The notes under the pieces were generated by a model. That model saw nothing but the letters and a program-made list of their open reading frames with translations, was not told the origin of the DNA and did not search any database. From Trichosphaerium sp. ATCC 40318 (Eukaryota; Discosea; Flabellinia; Trichosidae), in assembly GCA_038496445.1 (NCBI GenBank), contig JALMLS010000277.1, forward strand, positions 355,091 to 419,090: a stretch of 64,000 nt of DNA. The letters run 5' to 3'. A program made the translations under genes and the position numbers. Positions 11,653-26,597 of the stretch are shown here, piece after piece. The stretch's first letter is position 1; every line of letters starts with the position of its first letter.

Positions 11653-12956
11653 TGCGAACAAGCCTTGCTTTCTGATTTATTGGAGTTATCCTTTAATAAC
11701 TACATCATAAAAAGAGTTCTTAAAGCGAATTTTGAGAGTACTTTTTTCGCTTTGACCAAAATAGGATACAGGAGTGCGTACCTTTTGCACCAGACGATTC
11801 GTCGTCAACTGTCTGTCCGCTGAAACTGGCAGCAAAGCTCCCTCTACCCGATGCAGACTCTCCTGATAAGGAACGAGTCCGGGTATGTTTCAAGCTTACT
11901 GCAGGCTCCGGAACTGCGCACAGTGTGAGCATATCGTTGTACCATCCTTGCATATCACCTAAGTTAAACAATTAATGTGTTTCTTCTATTATCCTTTGAG
12001 TATAGGCGTAAAAGCGTAAGCAACAGGTCTTTTTGGCATCGTACACGAAGGGTCACCTTGAAGAACATGTTTTTTCCCTCCCTATGTCTTAATTAGCTAC
12101 ACTGTGTATACTGCGGGCATGCCTTGGTTTTTATCTCGATCTTAGGCCAGGTGGAGCTCTTTTTATCAAACGCCAATGTTGAACCCTTTAATTCTATTAC
12201 TCCCTTTGGTGTGTTGTTCATAGCGACGGTTTGCGATGGATCGTCGTCATAATACGCAATCTGATTAAATAAGCATCTAGCTCAATACTGAGGTAACATT
12301 TTGTGACGCACTTGTGCATTCAAAGGGTCCAACTGCAACCACAAGGGTTGAAACTTATTTCTAAACTTGCTTTTTTTATTTAAAAAGCCTGCTCTATTCA
12401 CACCAGCGGACATTATAGGCCTCGCTGGCTCAACAATTACCAGCGTTTGAGTTGTTGCAATTCAATTAAGCGATTAAGATCACTTCTAAGCAAACAAGTC
12501 TATTTTTACCATCTGCGCTTGTTCGAACTAAAAAAAACCCATCATACACTGCTGTATGCTTCGAAAACTAGTTGGTAAAGGATAAAAAATATAAAACAAC
12601 GCTAGCGGCGATGCGAATTCCATCTTCGGAAAAACACGGACACAGAAAAAACAGCTGTATCTTCACACTTTACAAAAGAATCCTTTTGTTAATATACTGG
12701 CTAACATATAAAACAATGAGAAATAGAGCAAATCAGAGTCAAGGACTATTTATGTTGTTACGGTTGAGCACTTTTTGAGCGGAATCGGTTCAAAGTAGGC
12801 CTTGTTGCAACAAAACATTCCATATTGATATTACAAAAGCTTTTGTATTTTACATGCTTAATACGCGTGCAGTAATTTTGAAATGAGAGAAAGAGGCAAG
12901 TGTGCAGTGTTTAAGCATCAATCATAAATTGCTTAAACAGTTTTACGTGTTTGGAA
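11653..12956. other. Largely empty stretch with one possible 5' exon
   Basis: A minus-strand open segment at about 11959-11732 (DMQGWYNDMLTLC, then a Ser/Arg-rich stretch) begins after a TTTAACTTAG acceptor and ends at a GTACGC donor, so it may be a 5' exon of the PRXL2-RapGAP gene. The junction I can form is not clean. From 12000 to 12956 I see no coding signal. The plus-strand frame at 12572-12778 looks like chance. Confidence 0.4.
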
Positions 12957-13355
12957 ATGAGCGCTGAAAAGAGTAGTAAAGATGTTGCTTACTATACAGC
13001 TGAAGAAGTAGCAAAACACGACAGTTTAGAAGATTGTTGGGTATTTATTGCTAAAAACAACATCAATACGCTTAATTCAGCGTTTAGGTTATAATTAAAG
13101 GCAAAGTTTATAATGTAACAGAATTTATTGACGACCACCCTGGCACGCAACGATAATACGTTCATAAGCTCTAATTATATTCTTAGGTGGTGACGAAGTA
13201 ATTCTAGATGGTGTATGATCACACTTTTAACAATTTCGTATTTATTAGTTTATTAGGCCGGCACAGATGTCACAGAAGATTTTGAGGATATAGGCCACTC
13301 AAGTTCAGCAACTACGCTTCTTAAAGACTACTATATTGGCGAATTGAAGTCGTAG
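12957..13355 (+). CDS. CYB5: Cytochrome b5
   Basis: Four exons (12957-13040, 13088-13142, 13187-13212, 13257-13355) give 87 aa. The sequence has [17 protein letters not shown], then [20 protein letters not shown] with the first heme His in [12 protein letters not shown], and the second heme His in [10 protein letters not shown], ending YYIGELKS. This is the soluble cytochrome b5 core without a C-terminal membrane anchor. It carries electrons, classically to desaturases and to mARC-type molybdoenzymes. The second intron (13143-13186) has a GC donor (GCACGC) instead of GT; only that choice restores HPGGDEV. The gene is convergent with UNG. Confidence 0.93.
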
Positions 13356-13574
13356 AAGGGATTGGTGCACTTTTTAGTGATTGCCTACGCAATAAACCAT
13401 AATAAAACGCCTCCAAGATAAGAAAATAAAAACACTTCACGAAACTTCAAAAAAACAAATAAAATGACTTTAAAACAGCTTTGAATCAATAATATCACTT
13501 GTCAAAATACACGCAATTAAGAAAAGACGGTCTAGAATGAACTAAAGTTACTTGTGCTCTTTTTATTTAATAAA

Positions 13575-15242
13575 TTAAGTTCGGGGTCTTTTCCGGATCC
13601 CAGGCGTATTCTGTACTTGAGCAACTGGTAGATTCCAATCAATAGGTGTCTTGCCTTGCTCAGTGAGTATCTCATTAGCCTTTTTAAAATGACCACAGCC
13701 AAAAAACCCAGCTAAAGCAAAATCAGTTAACGTATTTCCTTCCCACTTCTATTTTTTTTTATTTTCAAAACTTCTGACTTACTCTTTACCATTGGAGAAG
13801 GATGTGCAGCTGTAAGTACATGATGACGACTCTTATCTATAAGCCTTGCTTTGTTTTTAGCATTACCACCCCTACAACAAAAAATAAGGCTTGAAAACAT
13901 TTCAACAAAACAAAACTCTGCCGGTTATCCACAAACGCTTGTTGACGTCTAAAAACCAAACTAAAAGAAAAAGAAACGTTCTTTTTTTGTGTTTTTTGTA
14001 CATACACAAACGTTCATTTTACCAAAGCTGAAATTCCACAACGTAGGTAACGGTTTTGTTGTCGGTTTTCATGAATTAACCAACGTACCATAATAAAAAT
14101 ATAACGCCACTATTTTTATCACAAAGTGATCGTATTGCAGCGTCTGTGAATTTCTCCCATCCTTTTTGAAAGAATTAGAAAGGTCTGTGCAGTTTTCTCC
14201 CTTTTTGGTCATAAGGAAAGGGATTTTTTTATTTTCTAAAAGTGGAGTTCTTTACAAAAACTGAAAAAAAAAAATAAACTACACAACGTAAAGTGTACAA
14301 TTTGACTTAAATTCAGTAGATAACAATACGTAGCATACGCCACTTAGAGTACCAAGGTTCAAAAATACACATACAAAAGCGGAACATAAAAAGTTTCGTT
14401 TCCAAAAAAATCCAAAAAAATCCCAAGTGGGTAGTTGGTGAATTTTTCGGGTACCTTGGCCTTTGTGTTTATTTGGTGACTTTAATTCTACAGTCAACAC
14501 TGCGTTTATCATCAAGACACCTTGCTTAGCCCAATGTTCAAGAAATCCATGTCGTGGTATCTACAAAAAAATGTCACATTTACAAAAAAGGATATCCTCG
14601 TTTTGGCGCCTGTGGTGACGCTATTACCTTGAAATCAGGGTAGTTGTTCTGTAACTCCTTGTAAATATTCCTCAGAGATGCTAGAAGGAGTAAGGATGCA
14701 GATGGCCTGAGATTTGAAAATCGTTTAAAATACGTACGTGGTACACGTATGCCCATTTGAACGCTAAAACATAATCCATGCGCTTGACCAATACCATGGT
14801 AAGGATCTGAAAGGTTTCTTAATTTTCTTGCTTGTGAATAGACGAAAAGAGCGTTTAAACTAACCTTGTCCAATAATAACAACCTTCACATCCTCTGGGC
14901 TATTGTAATTGAAAGCAGAGAAAATTAACGGCTCTGGGGGTAAAATATGCGCTCTAGCCTTCTTTCTTGTATCCAAATACTTCACTAGTTCGCGCCAATA
15001 AGGCTTTGTAAACTCTTTCTTGGTATTAACAACTTTTATCGTTACATCGCTACAAAAGTACCTCCATTAAGAAGTTCATGCCATGATTTATTCGTCAGTT
15101 TCGTAGATAAACGTTTTGCTAGAGCACGCAAACGATTCGCTTGTATACGCTCTAATTGTTCTTGTGTGAGAGGAGGCTCTTCCTCAACTACTTTGGATGG
15201 CGCAGGTGCTACCTTTTGTCTCTTTGCTGGTTGTTGTGCCAT
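13575..15242 (-). CDS. UNG: Uracil-DNA glycosylase (family 1)
   Basis: About seven exons. The start is ATG 15242; the longer upstream frame begins with TTG. The N-terminus is charged, with a nuclear-type PAKRQK. The catalytic domain contains [51 protein letters not shown] with the catalytic Asp in GQDPYHG, and LCFSVQ. Then come [51 protein letters not shown] with the catalytic His in HPSP, and [14 protein letters not shown]. The enzyme removes uracil from DNA as the first step of base-excision repair. About 285 aa, normal for the family. No mitochondrial presequence is obvious. Confidence 0.95.
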
Positions 15243-16055
15243 TGAATTGAGTTTTTTGGATAGTTTTGTCAAACAATAAAGTAAAAATTTTTATCCCCAG
15301 ATTCTGGCTCAAATGTAAGCGGTTATTAGAGTCTGATACGTAATTGTTGGTTTGACAGGAAAATGAATAGACTGTGAACGTCAGTTGAAGTTGCCTGTTC
15401 GAAAAAAGCATCAATGGTTTTTCAACACGTGTATGTGCGACATAACTCACGTGTCCTTGATTGCCTTTTCGTTAACTCTTATATGATTGAGACATTCCTA
15501 GAGTTGGTGCCCCACCATGAGCTCTGACAAGTTCTACCTACTCTAGGATCGTGCTTCTAAGACCCATCATTACTCGTAAGTGATGCTCTAGCAACCAAAC
15601 ATCAGCCTTATGGAACTTCTTGTGATACATCTATCATTGCTACGGATTACTAAAATCAAACAAATTACTATTGAAGCAAAAGGTATATTCTTGTAGACCA
15701 TCATGACTCTTTGTTTCTAGTTCTGTTTTGACGACTATATTTCATTGCTTGAGTATACACAGAGACAAAAATACACTTGATAGAAGCTATGAGAATATAT
15801 CTAGCAGTATTACAACGCACACAACGTACTCTGTGAACGTAAATAGTCGCTTGAACTATTAGTGTTCGTGTATTCATTGTTTTTGTACTATCCTAACAAA
15901 CTAATACTTACACCTTCACTCGGCAGCATTGAGAAGATTTATTGAAATATTCTGTGAAGTAATCTTTATTTTTTAGCACTACACGACACTTTCTCTCAAA
16001 ACACCCTTATTCTTGTTTGCACATGTTTTTCAACTCTTTTTGAGAGTACCACGTT
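15243..16055. other. Intergenic stretch, nothing recognised
   Basis: Upstream of UNG. Two CACGTG sites occur near 15424 and 15450. No reading frame with family resemblance or convincing splice structure is visible. Confidence 0.5.
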
Positions 16056-16295
16056 TTATTTTTCTAAGCATGTGCTCATGTACAAATACCTAACCTTAAC
16101 CAAAACTAGACATGGCGCATAGTGCTTGTGCTTCATCGAAACAAATTCTGGTATAGGGTAGGCAGTAGGGGCAACCCGAACATGAAACACTGCTACAAAA
16201 AATGTAAATTCTTCGTTATTTAATGGGTGTATCTCGTGCAAGTGCACTTGATCTCCTGTAAAACAAACAATCAAAGCACAGCATGCAATCGCCAT
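16056..16295 (-). CDS. Possible small secreted protein
   Basis: A 79-codon frame with a true ATG at 16295 starts with a hydrophobic stretch (MAIACCALIVCFTG) that could be a signal peptide, followed by DQVHLHEIHPLNNEEF. It has no resemblance to a family I know. An AG acceptor at the end of the hydrophobic stretch means this could instead be an internal exon. Low confidence. Confidence 0.22.
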   Translation of the reverse strand: MAIACCALIVCFTGDQVHLHEIHPLNNEEFTFFVAVFHVRVAPTAYPIPEFVSMKHKHYAPCLVLVKVRYLYMSTCLEK

Positions 16296-16746
16296 TTTTT
16301 TTTATAACACAGCATTGATACAGTTTCAATTGAAGTGGCTCTGTTCTCCAAGAATGGTATTGTATTTTATTGATGAGAGCTACAATGTCACGTGGATCTC
16401 TTTTAAACTGTATTGAGTTAAAATATACCACGTAGAACTGGCGCAATACCAATATGTGGCAGTTATTTAAAGTGGTGTTGTATAATTAAATAAAAGTCTT
16501 GTGCAAATCTCTTTTTTTTTGTGTAGCTAATCAACAATGATAGATGCCCTTTTTCAATTACATGCCAAAAGAACTCATGAGAGACAACATGTAGCGCTGA
16601 GTTGAGACATCAATAGTGCTGTTGGAAGTCATAGACGAAGCTCAAAATGAAAGAAACAATACAATAACCAAAGTAATTGCAACCTTTTATACACGTCTTT
16701 ATTTTTTTGTTTTGACAATGGTCGCTCAACTTAAAATTCCTCTTGT

Positions 16747-19700
16747 TTAGAATTTCCAATCTGGATCAGCTTCCAACTCTCCAACTGCCTAGAGGAAAAA
16801 AGCTGATTAGTATACAACACATAAACAAAACGAACAAAAAAACAAAAAGAACAACAACAAGACACCAGTGACACGTGCCAAACAACAATGTTTCAAAAAA
16901 AAAAAAAAAAAAGCAACTTACCCAGTTAAATTTCTCTCTTGTCGTTTTAGGAAATACATGCTTGATTTCGAGTCCAGCGCGTTTACACCATGCAATAACA
17001 ATACGTGGATCAATGTAATTGAGCTTAGATGTTCCAAGAGCAACAGTCTTCAAATCATCCTATAAGACACAGTAGTGTAAGCAAACAACAAAGACTTCGA
17101 TGAATGGATTTTTTTTTTACCTTTTGAAGTTTATCAATCTTTAGAGTATTCTTCTTCTTCAACGCTTGTTTTATCTTCCTATCTACTGCTTCTACAGAAT
17201 TACCCAATGGTTTAGCTTTGCCATTAACCATATAAACCTCTGGTGTCTCTCCATTGGCCAAAGCCTTTTTACGTTTCTTCAAAACGACAAGCAACTCATC
17301 GACATCTCTTATCTTTTTTCGAAAAAAAAAAAGTCAGGAGAGTTAAACATACTACAACATCACGTGATATCAAAATTTTCATATAAAGTGCTTACCTTAA
17401 TATCAATCTTTTCGATAGTAGCATCATGAGTCTTTGATACTGAACGTTGATGGTTACAAAGTATAGCAACTGTCTTATTTGCTTTGTTGAAAAATGCCTT
17501 CTTTTCAGCAGTAGAAATATCATTATCGTCTGTATCCCATTTTGCTAATTCTTTCTCCATAGTATAGCTAGCATTATATGTACGGAATACTTTAGCAGAT
17601 AATCCATTCATATAAGACTTCAAGTGCTTATTCAATGAGGTAGTCTACGAAAAAAAAAAACTTAACAAAAAGCGGTTATGTTAAGTGAGCTTTCAGTACG
17701 TACAGTGATTTGATCAAAGATATTTTCTGTAGGAGCTTTTCCGTCCATAAATAGTTCAAAATTCTTGTATATCTTTGCAGGCACCTAAAACACAAAATCC
17801 AGTCAATACAAAAAACTCACCATCACCTCAAATTCAACGACATGTCTTTTCTGACCAAAAACTCAAAAAAAAACCCAAAAATCAAAAGGTGACAGGAGTA
17901 TCACAAAAATTTAAATTCGCTCAAAGTGTCTTCACGTACCTTGACAGTGTTCTCATAACGCATAGAATCCTTACCAAGAAAGTCAAATTTCAAACTTGAA
18001 TCTTCAACATTTTCGACATGCTCAACACGAAGAGAACAACAACCGACAGTATCAGCCTCATCATTACGATTCTTTTCATTACCAACACGAAGAGCTAACT
18101 TATCAATAGTCCACATAGCAGTAGCACGTTGTCTAATTGGAGTAGCCTTGCTTGATAATTCTTTAGTATAATCAGCTCTAATACCTCCAATCATATCCTA
18201 TAACAAACCGTCAGTCAATATATTACAAATGTAACAAAAGAAAAAAAACAAATCTCATAAAAACTTGCAATACCTACCTTTAGTTTACGGACAATTTCGA
18301 ACTTGGATCTATCAGACTTTCCTCTGATTGAAGATTGAGCAGCAAATTGTACATATTTATGATCATTGTTGATATTTTCTTTCCAACAAGCTATCCACGT
18401 AACTTCTGGGTTGTGAATAATAGGTCCCCAAGAATGTCCAGGGACAGGGCAAGGAGGTACTTTAGCTCCTTTTGATAAGTTCAATGATATTTGCTCTGGC
18501 ATTACACGTTTCTTTAACTTGCCAGCTTTAGGATGGTTACCTATGAAACAAGTCAGTACGATACAATCGAAGAAAACAAAAGTTGAGATGAGTTTCTGGG
18601 GTTTTTTTGGTTTTTGATCAAAAAACGAGCTTTAAGTTTGTTTTCTCGTGTGTAAGTACGTACCACGTCCAAGGAAAAGACCTGGTGGTTCTACTGTGAA
18701 GTTACCAAGAGCTTCACGCTTACCATCCAAGATTGCGTAACCAAACTTCTTTTTAAGTTCTGCTTTTTTGTTTTTCTCAATATCCTTCTCAGCCTTTGTT
18801 CTGTTTTTACGGATTTGCTTTTGCTCCTCAAGGTACGTATTGATTGCTGTAAAATCGCACTTATCGAATTCTTGAATCAAATGCTAGAAAAATACTTAAC
18901 AGATACACCTCAAACCTCACAAATCGATAAACGAACGAAAGACAACAACCTTTTGGCAAAAGGATCGAAAAAAAAAACTTTCCAAAGTCTAAGATCGGCC
19001 ATCTGGATGCTAGAAATAACGTACATCTTCTCCGAGAATCTCTTGGAAGGCTTCAAAAAAGTTTTTCTTGAATTGCTCCTTCGCGTAGTGATCAGTCTTT
19101 ATGTAACGCGCAAAATGTGTTGCGACTTCTTCTTGTCCAGGATTTAGCTTGACTGGTTCGCCTGAAGAATGCAGACAGTTAGCACCATAGTCCAGTAAGC
19201 GTCAGGAGCTTGCGCGTATCTACAGCCTCATTTTTTTTCAGAAAAAAAGGGTACCATCGTAGTGAATAGGAATGCCATGCGGTTCGTATGCATCAGGGAA
19301 TACGACTCCATTGTGCTCCAGGGTTGTCCATTTTCGCTTCTTTTTGCCGGCTAATTGCAATCGTTATTATTATAATACCACGTACGAGGTGCCCTCTATC
19401 AGTAGAAGCGCCACATGGTGTTTTTTAACAACAATATCGAAAAATCTTCATCAGGTGCAAAATTGGCATTGCCGACGTACCACCTTCCTCTAACCACCAT
19501 TGATTTTTCCTACATACAATTAAACCGCTATTTGACCTTTTTTGTTAACCGGTAGACCGGAAAACGTATTAACAGCTTGTTAAATTAGTACCCCTTCTCC
19601 AACCGCGCGCGTTTAGCTTTTGCTTTTAAGCGAAGCTCTGCACTCCTCTTTCTAGAAAACTCAGCAATAGTAACATCTTCGTCATCACCAAAGTCCTCTT

Positions 19701-19848
19701 TCGCTTTGTAATCGTCATACAATGCTTGTATTGACATGTTTTCATCATTGTCGTTCCCGCCTCCACCATTGCTGGTAGAATGCGCACCAGTCTTGATTTT
19801 CAGCGTAACAGTGGTGGTTGGTTCGACATCCATTGCATCTTCGCTCAT
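16747..19848 (-). CDS. TOP1: DNA topoisomerase I (type IB)
   Basis: About twelve exons, roughly 680 aa. After an acidic and basic N-terminus starting at ATG 19848, exon 1 joins to NQWWLEE and then [16 protein letters not shown]. The core follows: [84 protein letters not shown] with the first catalytic Arg region, [44 protein letters not shown] and VAILCNHQR. The C-terminal active-site Tyr lies in [20 protein letters not shown]. The enzyme relaxes supercoils during replication and transcription. It is divergent from NOP16, with 148 bp between starts, suggesting a shared promoter. Confidence 0.96.
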
Positions 19849-19996
19849 AGTAAGAAATCAGATTTTTTAAGGGTAGTGGGTTGGGGAGATTAACTTAGTG
19901 AGTTTTTTTTGTTTTTTCCTCGGCGGGCTTGATCCATGCTGACTTTGTCAAAAAATAACTCAGTTTTTCTAACAGACAATTTCTGTAACATACACA

Positions 19997-20824
19997 ATGG
20001 GCAGACGAGGACCTAAAGGAGGCACAAATAAGCTTGGTTCGGTACGTATACAGCGTTTTTGTACTGTTTAAGAAGTTGTACAAATCAACGAACATGAGAA
20101 TTCGCATAGAAGATATCTTATCCTAATAACATACGTATAGTACAAATTAACAAGCCACAAACGTAAAAAAAAGACTAAAATGGGCAATTTCCCCATCACA
20201 ACGACCTCAGATGTACCTGCTAGACATTGGAGAAGGTCACAAACTGCAAAAGACGCTTACAAAGCATTTGGCATTTCACGCAACGTAAACCAGCTGCTAC
20301 AGCACGACGTAGAGGTACAGTGGCAAAGAAACGCAATAAAACAATAAATGAGCTAAAATCACTTCAAGGGAATTGCTTCTGAGCTTCCTCCAGCGGAAGC
20401 AAGACAAGAGGTTCTTTCAAAGCTTGGCATCGTAGATGCAGAGACTATAAAGCCAACAAAAAAATTAATCAGAGCGCCTAAAACAATTGACAAAGAGTAT
20501 GCCTTCAACGACTCTTCTACGTACTATCATCGCTCACACTGTTTTTTCTAAAGGTATTTGGATCGTCTTCTAAAGAAATACGGTACAAACTATAACCGCA
20601 TGTCAAGAGATATTAAAACAAATTACTGGCAATATACACCAACTCAATGCAGAAAAAAATGTCAAAATTATATCAGAGGATTGCGTCAGGGATTTCAAAA
20701 TTCAAGTAACCCAGAACGTATTGTTATTATAGAAAGTGATTTACTTGATATGATTCAAGCAAAGAACGAAGCTCAAGGATATGAGGATCCAGATTTTTCA
20801 CCAGATGTCGAGTATGACGTCTAA
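19997..20824 (+). CDS. NOP16: Nucleolar protein 16 (ribosome biogenesis)
   Basis: Four exons (19997-20041, 20141-20314, 20369-20496, 20554-20824) give 205 aa. The N-terminus is short and basic (MGRRGPKGGTNKLGS, then SHKRKKKTKMGNFPI). The middle has VPARHWRRSQTAKDAYKAFG, matching the HAWDHAKSVRQNL-type segment, and the C-terminus has LDRLLKKYGTNYNRMSRD and YTPTQCRKKCQNYI, the conserved end of NOP16. The protein is expected in the nucleolus in 60S pre-ribosomes. All splice phases agree. A short acidic tail (PDFSPDVEYDV) is extra relative to the core family. Confidence 0.85.
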
Positions 20825-21091
20825 AAACATAAACAACAAAAAAACCGAAAAAACCCCTCCTTCATTTCTGGGATTTCACAAGCAACAAAAACGCTCAGAT
20901 TGTCTTTATAGAACGCGACACTTCAACAATTCAATAACATTCAGGACAACTCAACAAAAAAAAGAGTATACAGTACATTGGTTTGTAACCGCTATGTTTG
21001 ACATTAGAGTTTTTTTTGAATGTAATTTGTACAATTTTATTTTTTCGTTTGGAATAAAAAACAGGTGTTTGTGTCTTTCAAAGACCTTCGT

Positions 21092-24128
<3,037 letters not shown>

Positions 24129-24309
24129 GGCTTGAGACCGCTATTATTCAAAAATGACAAGTTAGGCGGGAACTTTTTTACAAAGTTTGCTTACTTTGGT
24201 TGACATTTTGTCAAAAACGCATGTACTTCTCTTTCTGCCTGGCATACTAAATTGGTAAAAAACCTCGCACAGCGCTTGCGGCTGTACAACGTGCTGGGTG
24301 TATCGCGAG

Positions 24310-25228
24310 ATGGCTCATAATAAAGCTCAGGGCTCACAGGGCAAGGTACACCAGACGCTAGGTCTGCGGTTAATACTCATTATTTACATTAGCGATTTGC
24401 TACCAGGGATGATCGCAAAAGGGAGAGAGATAAAATGCAGGAGTTACAAGGAAAGGTAAGCCATAAACGCTGTGAACTGCGTTCAAATCGCTATAAAAAT
24501 TAAACGTACATAGTTAGTGCGCCTTATGGACGTCGTAAAACGAGAAAGACAAATGCAAGTCGAGGTACACATTATGAAACTAAATACGCTAAAATACAAG
24601 CCAGAAATGTCAAGAGATTGAACAAAGAGCTGAAATAGAGCGAAAGAAATCAGAGGCACTTGGCGTTGAACTGGCACGATTAAAACAAGAAAAAAAGCGA
24701 CAAGAATCGTCAAGAGACACACAAACCGTTGAAGCTTTGGCTACAGAACTCGCAATTGCACGCCAAGACAAGCAAAAATTAATGAACCAAGTTGAAGAGC
24801 TATCAACACAAGTAGCTTCTATACGTGCAACCCAATCAGATACAAAAGCAGACAAGCATAAATTAGAAGTATTAGCAGCTCAAATAACAAAACTGAGAGC
24901 AGAAAATCATCGATTACAGGAGACTATGGTATCTAGACAAAAGGTAGAAGCACTTGTCAAAGAGATTACAAACTTGAGGCATGATAAACAACAGCTCGCA
25001 CAACAAGTTGAGCAACTCAAGTCAAATCCTCCAAAACCACCTACAAACGGTCCAACACCGACAATATCTCCTAGTGAACCTATTGAAGAAGGCGAAGTGT
25101 CTATAGACCACCTCTCACGTACAAATTACTATTTTTTTTTCATTTCCTAACCTGTCACAAACTAATCTCAATTCCTAGGGCCTATTACACTTGAGGATGC
25201 TCTTAAAGATATGGGTATTGTAGAATAG
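24310..25228 (+). CDS. Coiled-coil protein
   Basis: From ATG 24310 several short exons (MAHNKAQGSQGK; FATRDDRKRERDKMQELQGK; LVRLMDVVKRERQMQVE) lead to one long helical exon from about 24620. That exon reads ERKKSEALGVELARLKQEKK, KQKLMNQVEELSTQVASI, LEVLAAQITKLRAENHRLQE and ITNLRHDKQQLAQQVEQLK, clear heptad-rich coiled coil. A Pro/Thr/Ser-rich hinge (NPPKPPTNGPTPTISPSEP) follows, then a final exon ending LEDALKDMGIVE. The protein lacks any catalytic motif. It could be a cytoskeletal, centrosomal or vesicle tether component; I cannot decide which. Confidence 0.75.
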
Positions 25229-25389
25229 AACCAAATGGTGGTTACAAACGAAACCAAAAAACTTGTACTATGACATAAAAAAAAACACGTGAAAAATTCG
25301 AAAAAAAAAAAAAAGGTCTTTCTTTCTCACGGACTACGCGTCAACAGCTCTGAAAACAATGCTTTTTTTATTTATTATTTTTCTCTTTT

Positions 25390-26463
25390 CTACTCCTCTA
25401 GGAATCTTTGAAGGCGTGTAAAGAACTTTCTTTGGTATGCCTCATCATACATATCAAGAGCAGCACCAACAACCTTACCAAAATCGTGGTCAATGCCTCG
25501 TTTTGCTAGGAAGCTGTAAAATAGTTCATGGGCATCATCTTCTACATGAGTGACGCTCAAGTGTTGTGCAGATTTTTCATCTTTTGGATTTCCCATCTCA
25601 ATTTCTGTGATTTCAATTTGCTCAGTTGTAGAGAAGCAACGAAGGTGCATTTCATCTTCTCCTTCTTTTTTGATCTTTACAGTAAACTAGTATCGCATTA
25701 GCAAGCGAAGAACAAGAAGTTGAGAGCTACAAAATTAAAAACAAAGCGACGGGTTTTTTTTTTGTAGAGTTGCTCTACAACGTACGAGTTCGTATTCGTC
25801 GTCTTCTTCCTCTTCATCTTCATTTTGGTTTTGAGGTTGTTCGCTTACATCTAAGAGAGAAACAAAAAGTCAGCATTTGTAGATGGGTTCTACTCGCTAA
25901 AAAAAAAACTGTTTCTTACCATCTTTCTCGTAAGTTGAACCGCCTTCTTCCTCCTGTGGGTCTTCTTCTGGGTTGATTTGTACAGTTATTCTAATACGAT
26001 TTGAGCAATCAATTATTTGTTTGGAAAACTGTTACATTCACGCGTTGTGCGCTTGCACCAATGTTTTCGTACGTACTCTTCGTTTCCGTGTTTTTTGGTC
26101 AAATTAACAAAACTCATGTCATTCTCAATTGAAAGCTCCCAGCCAGCGTCTTTAACGACAGACTCGAGGTTTTTGGTGGAATCCCCGCGCATTGTAGCTG
26201 CTGGTGGGTTTGATGCTGCTTGGACTGCGTAATCTACAAGCGTGGTGCAGTGTGCTTTACCTACAAAGCATTAGAAAGGAGTACAAATGTTTGTTAAACT
26301 CACAGTAGGTGCGGGTAGCAAATCTAGGTAGTGTTGGAGCTGGTACGCTCTTCTTTACAGAGTTTGTTTTGTTTTGAGCAAATACAGTGTATGTTTTTGG
26401 TTTTGATTGTGAGTAAATACTTGCTCTAGCAGCGCGTGCAGAAATGGCGGTAAATCGTAGCAT
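25390..26463 (-). CDS. C1QBP: Mitochondrial p32/MAM33 family protein
   Basis: Five exons, about 255 aa. The N-terminus (MLRFTAISARAARASIYSQS) is an Arg/Ser/Ala-rich presequence typical of the mitochondrial matrix. Then come AGWELSIENDMSFVNLTKKH, EITVQINPEEDPQEEE and a strongly acidic loop (EDEEEEDDEYEL). The conserved C-terminus is DDAHELFYSFLAKRGIDHDF, followed by a terminal helix (YQRKFFTRLQRFLEE). This matches the p32/gC1qR/MAM33 doughnut trimer, involved in mitochondrial translation and matrix homeostasis. Start ATG at 26463; length is normal for the family. Confidence 0.88.
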
Positions 26464-26597
26464 TGTGTTGTTACTTTTGGAGGCGTACAAAAAACAGACT
26501 TACAAGAACTTGGTTGACTAATTTTTTTTTTTTTGCTTGATTGTTGAAAGTCCAAAATGGTTCGGAATTGGTGATAATTTTGGACGTGAGGACAGGT

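Noticed and set aside
12572-12778. Plus-strand frame of 68 codons upstream of cytochrome b5
   Set aside because: No family resemblance, no splice context, and composition expected of random AT-rich DNA.
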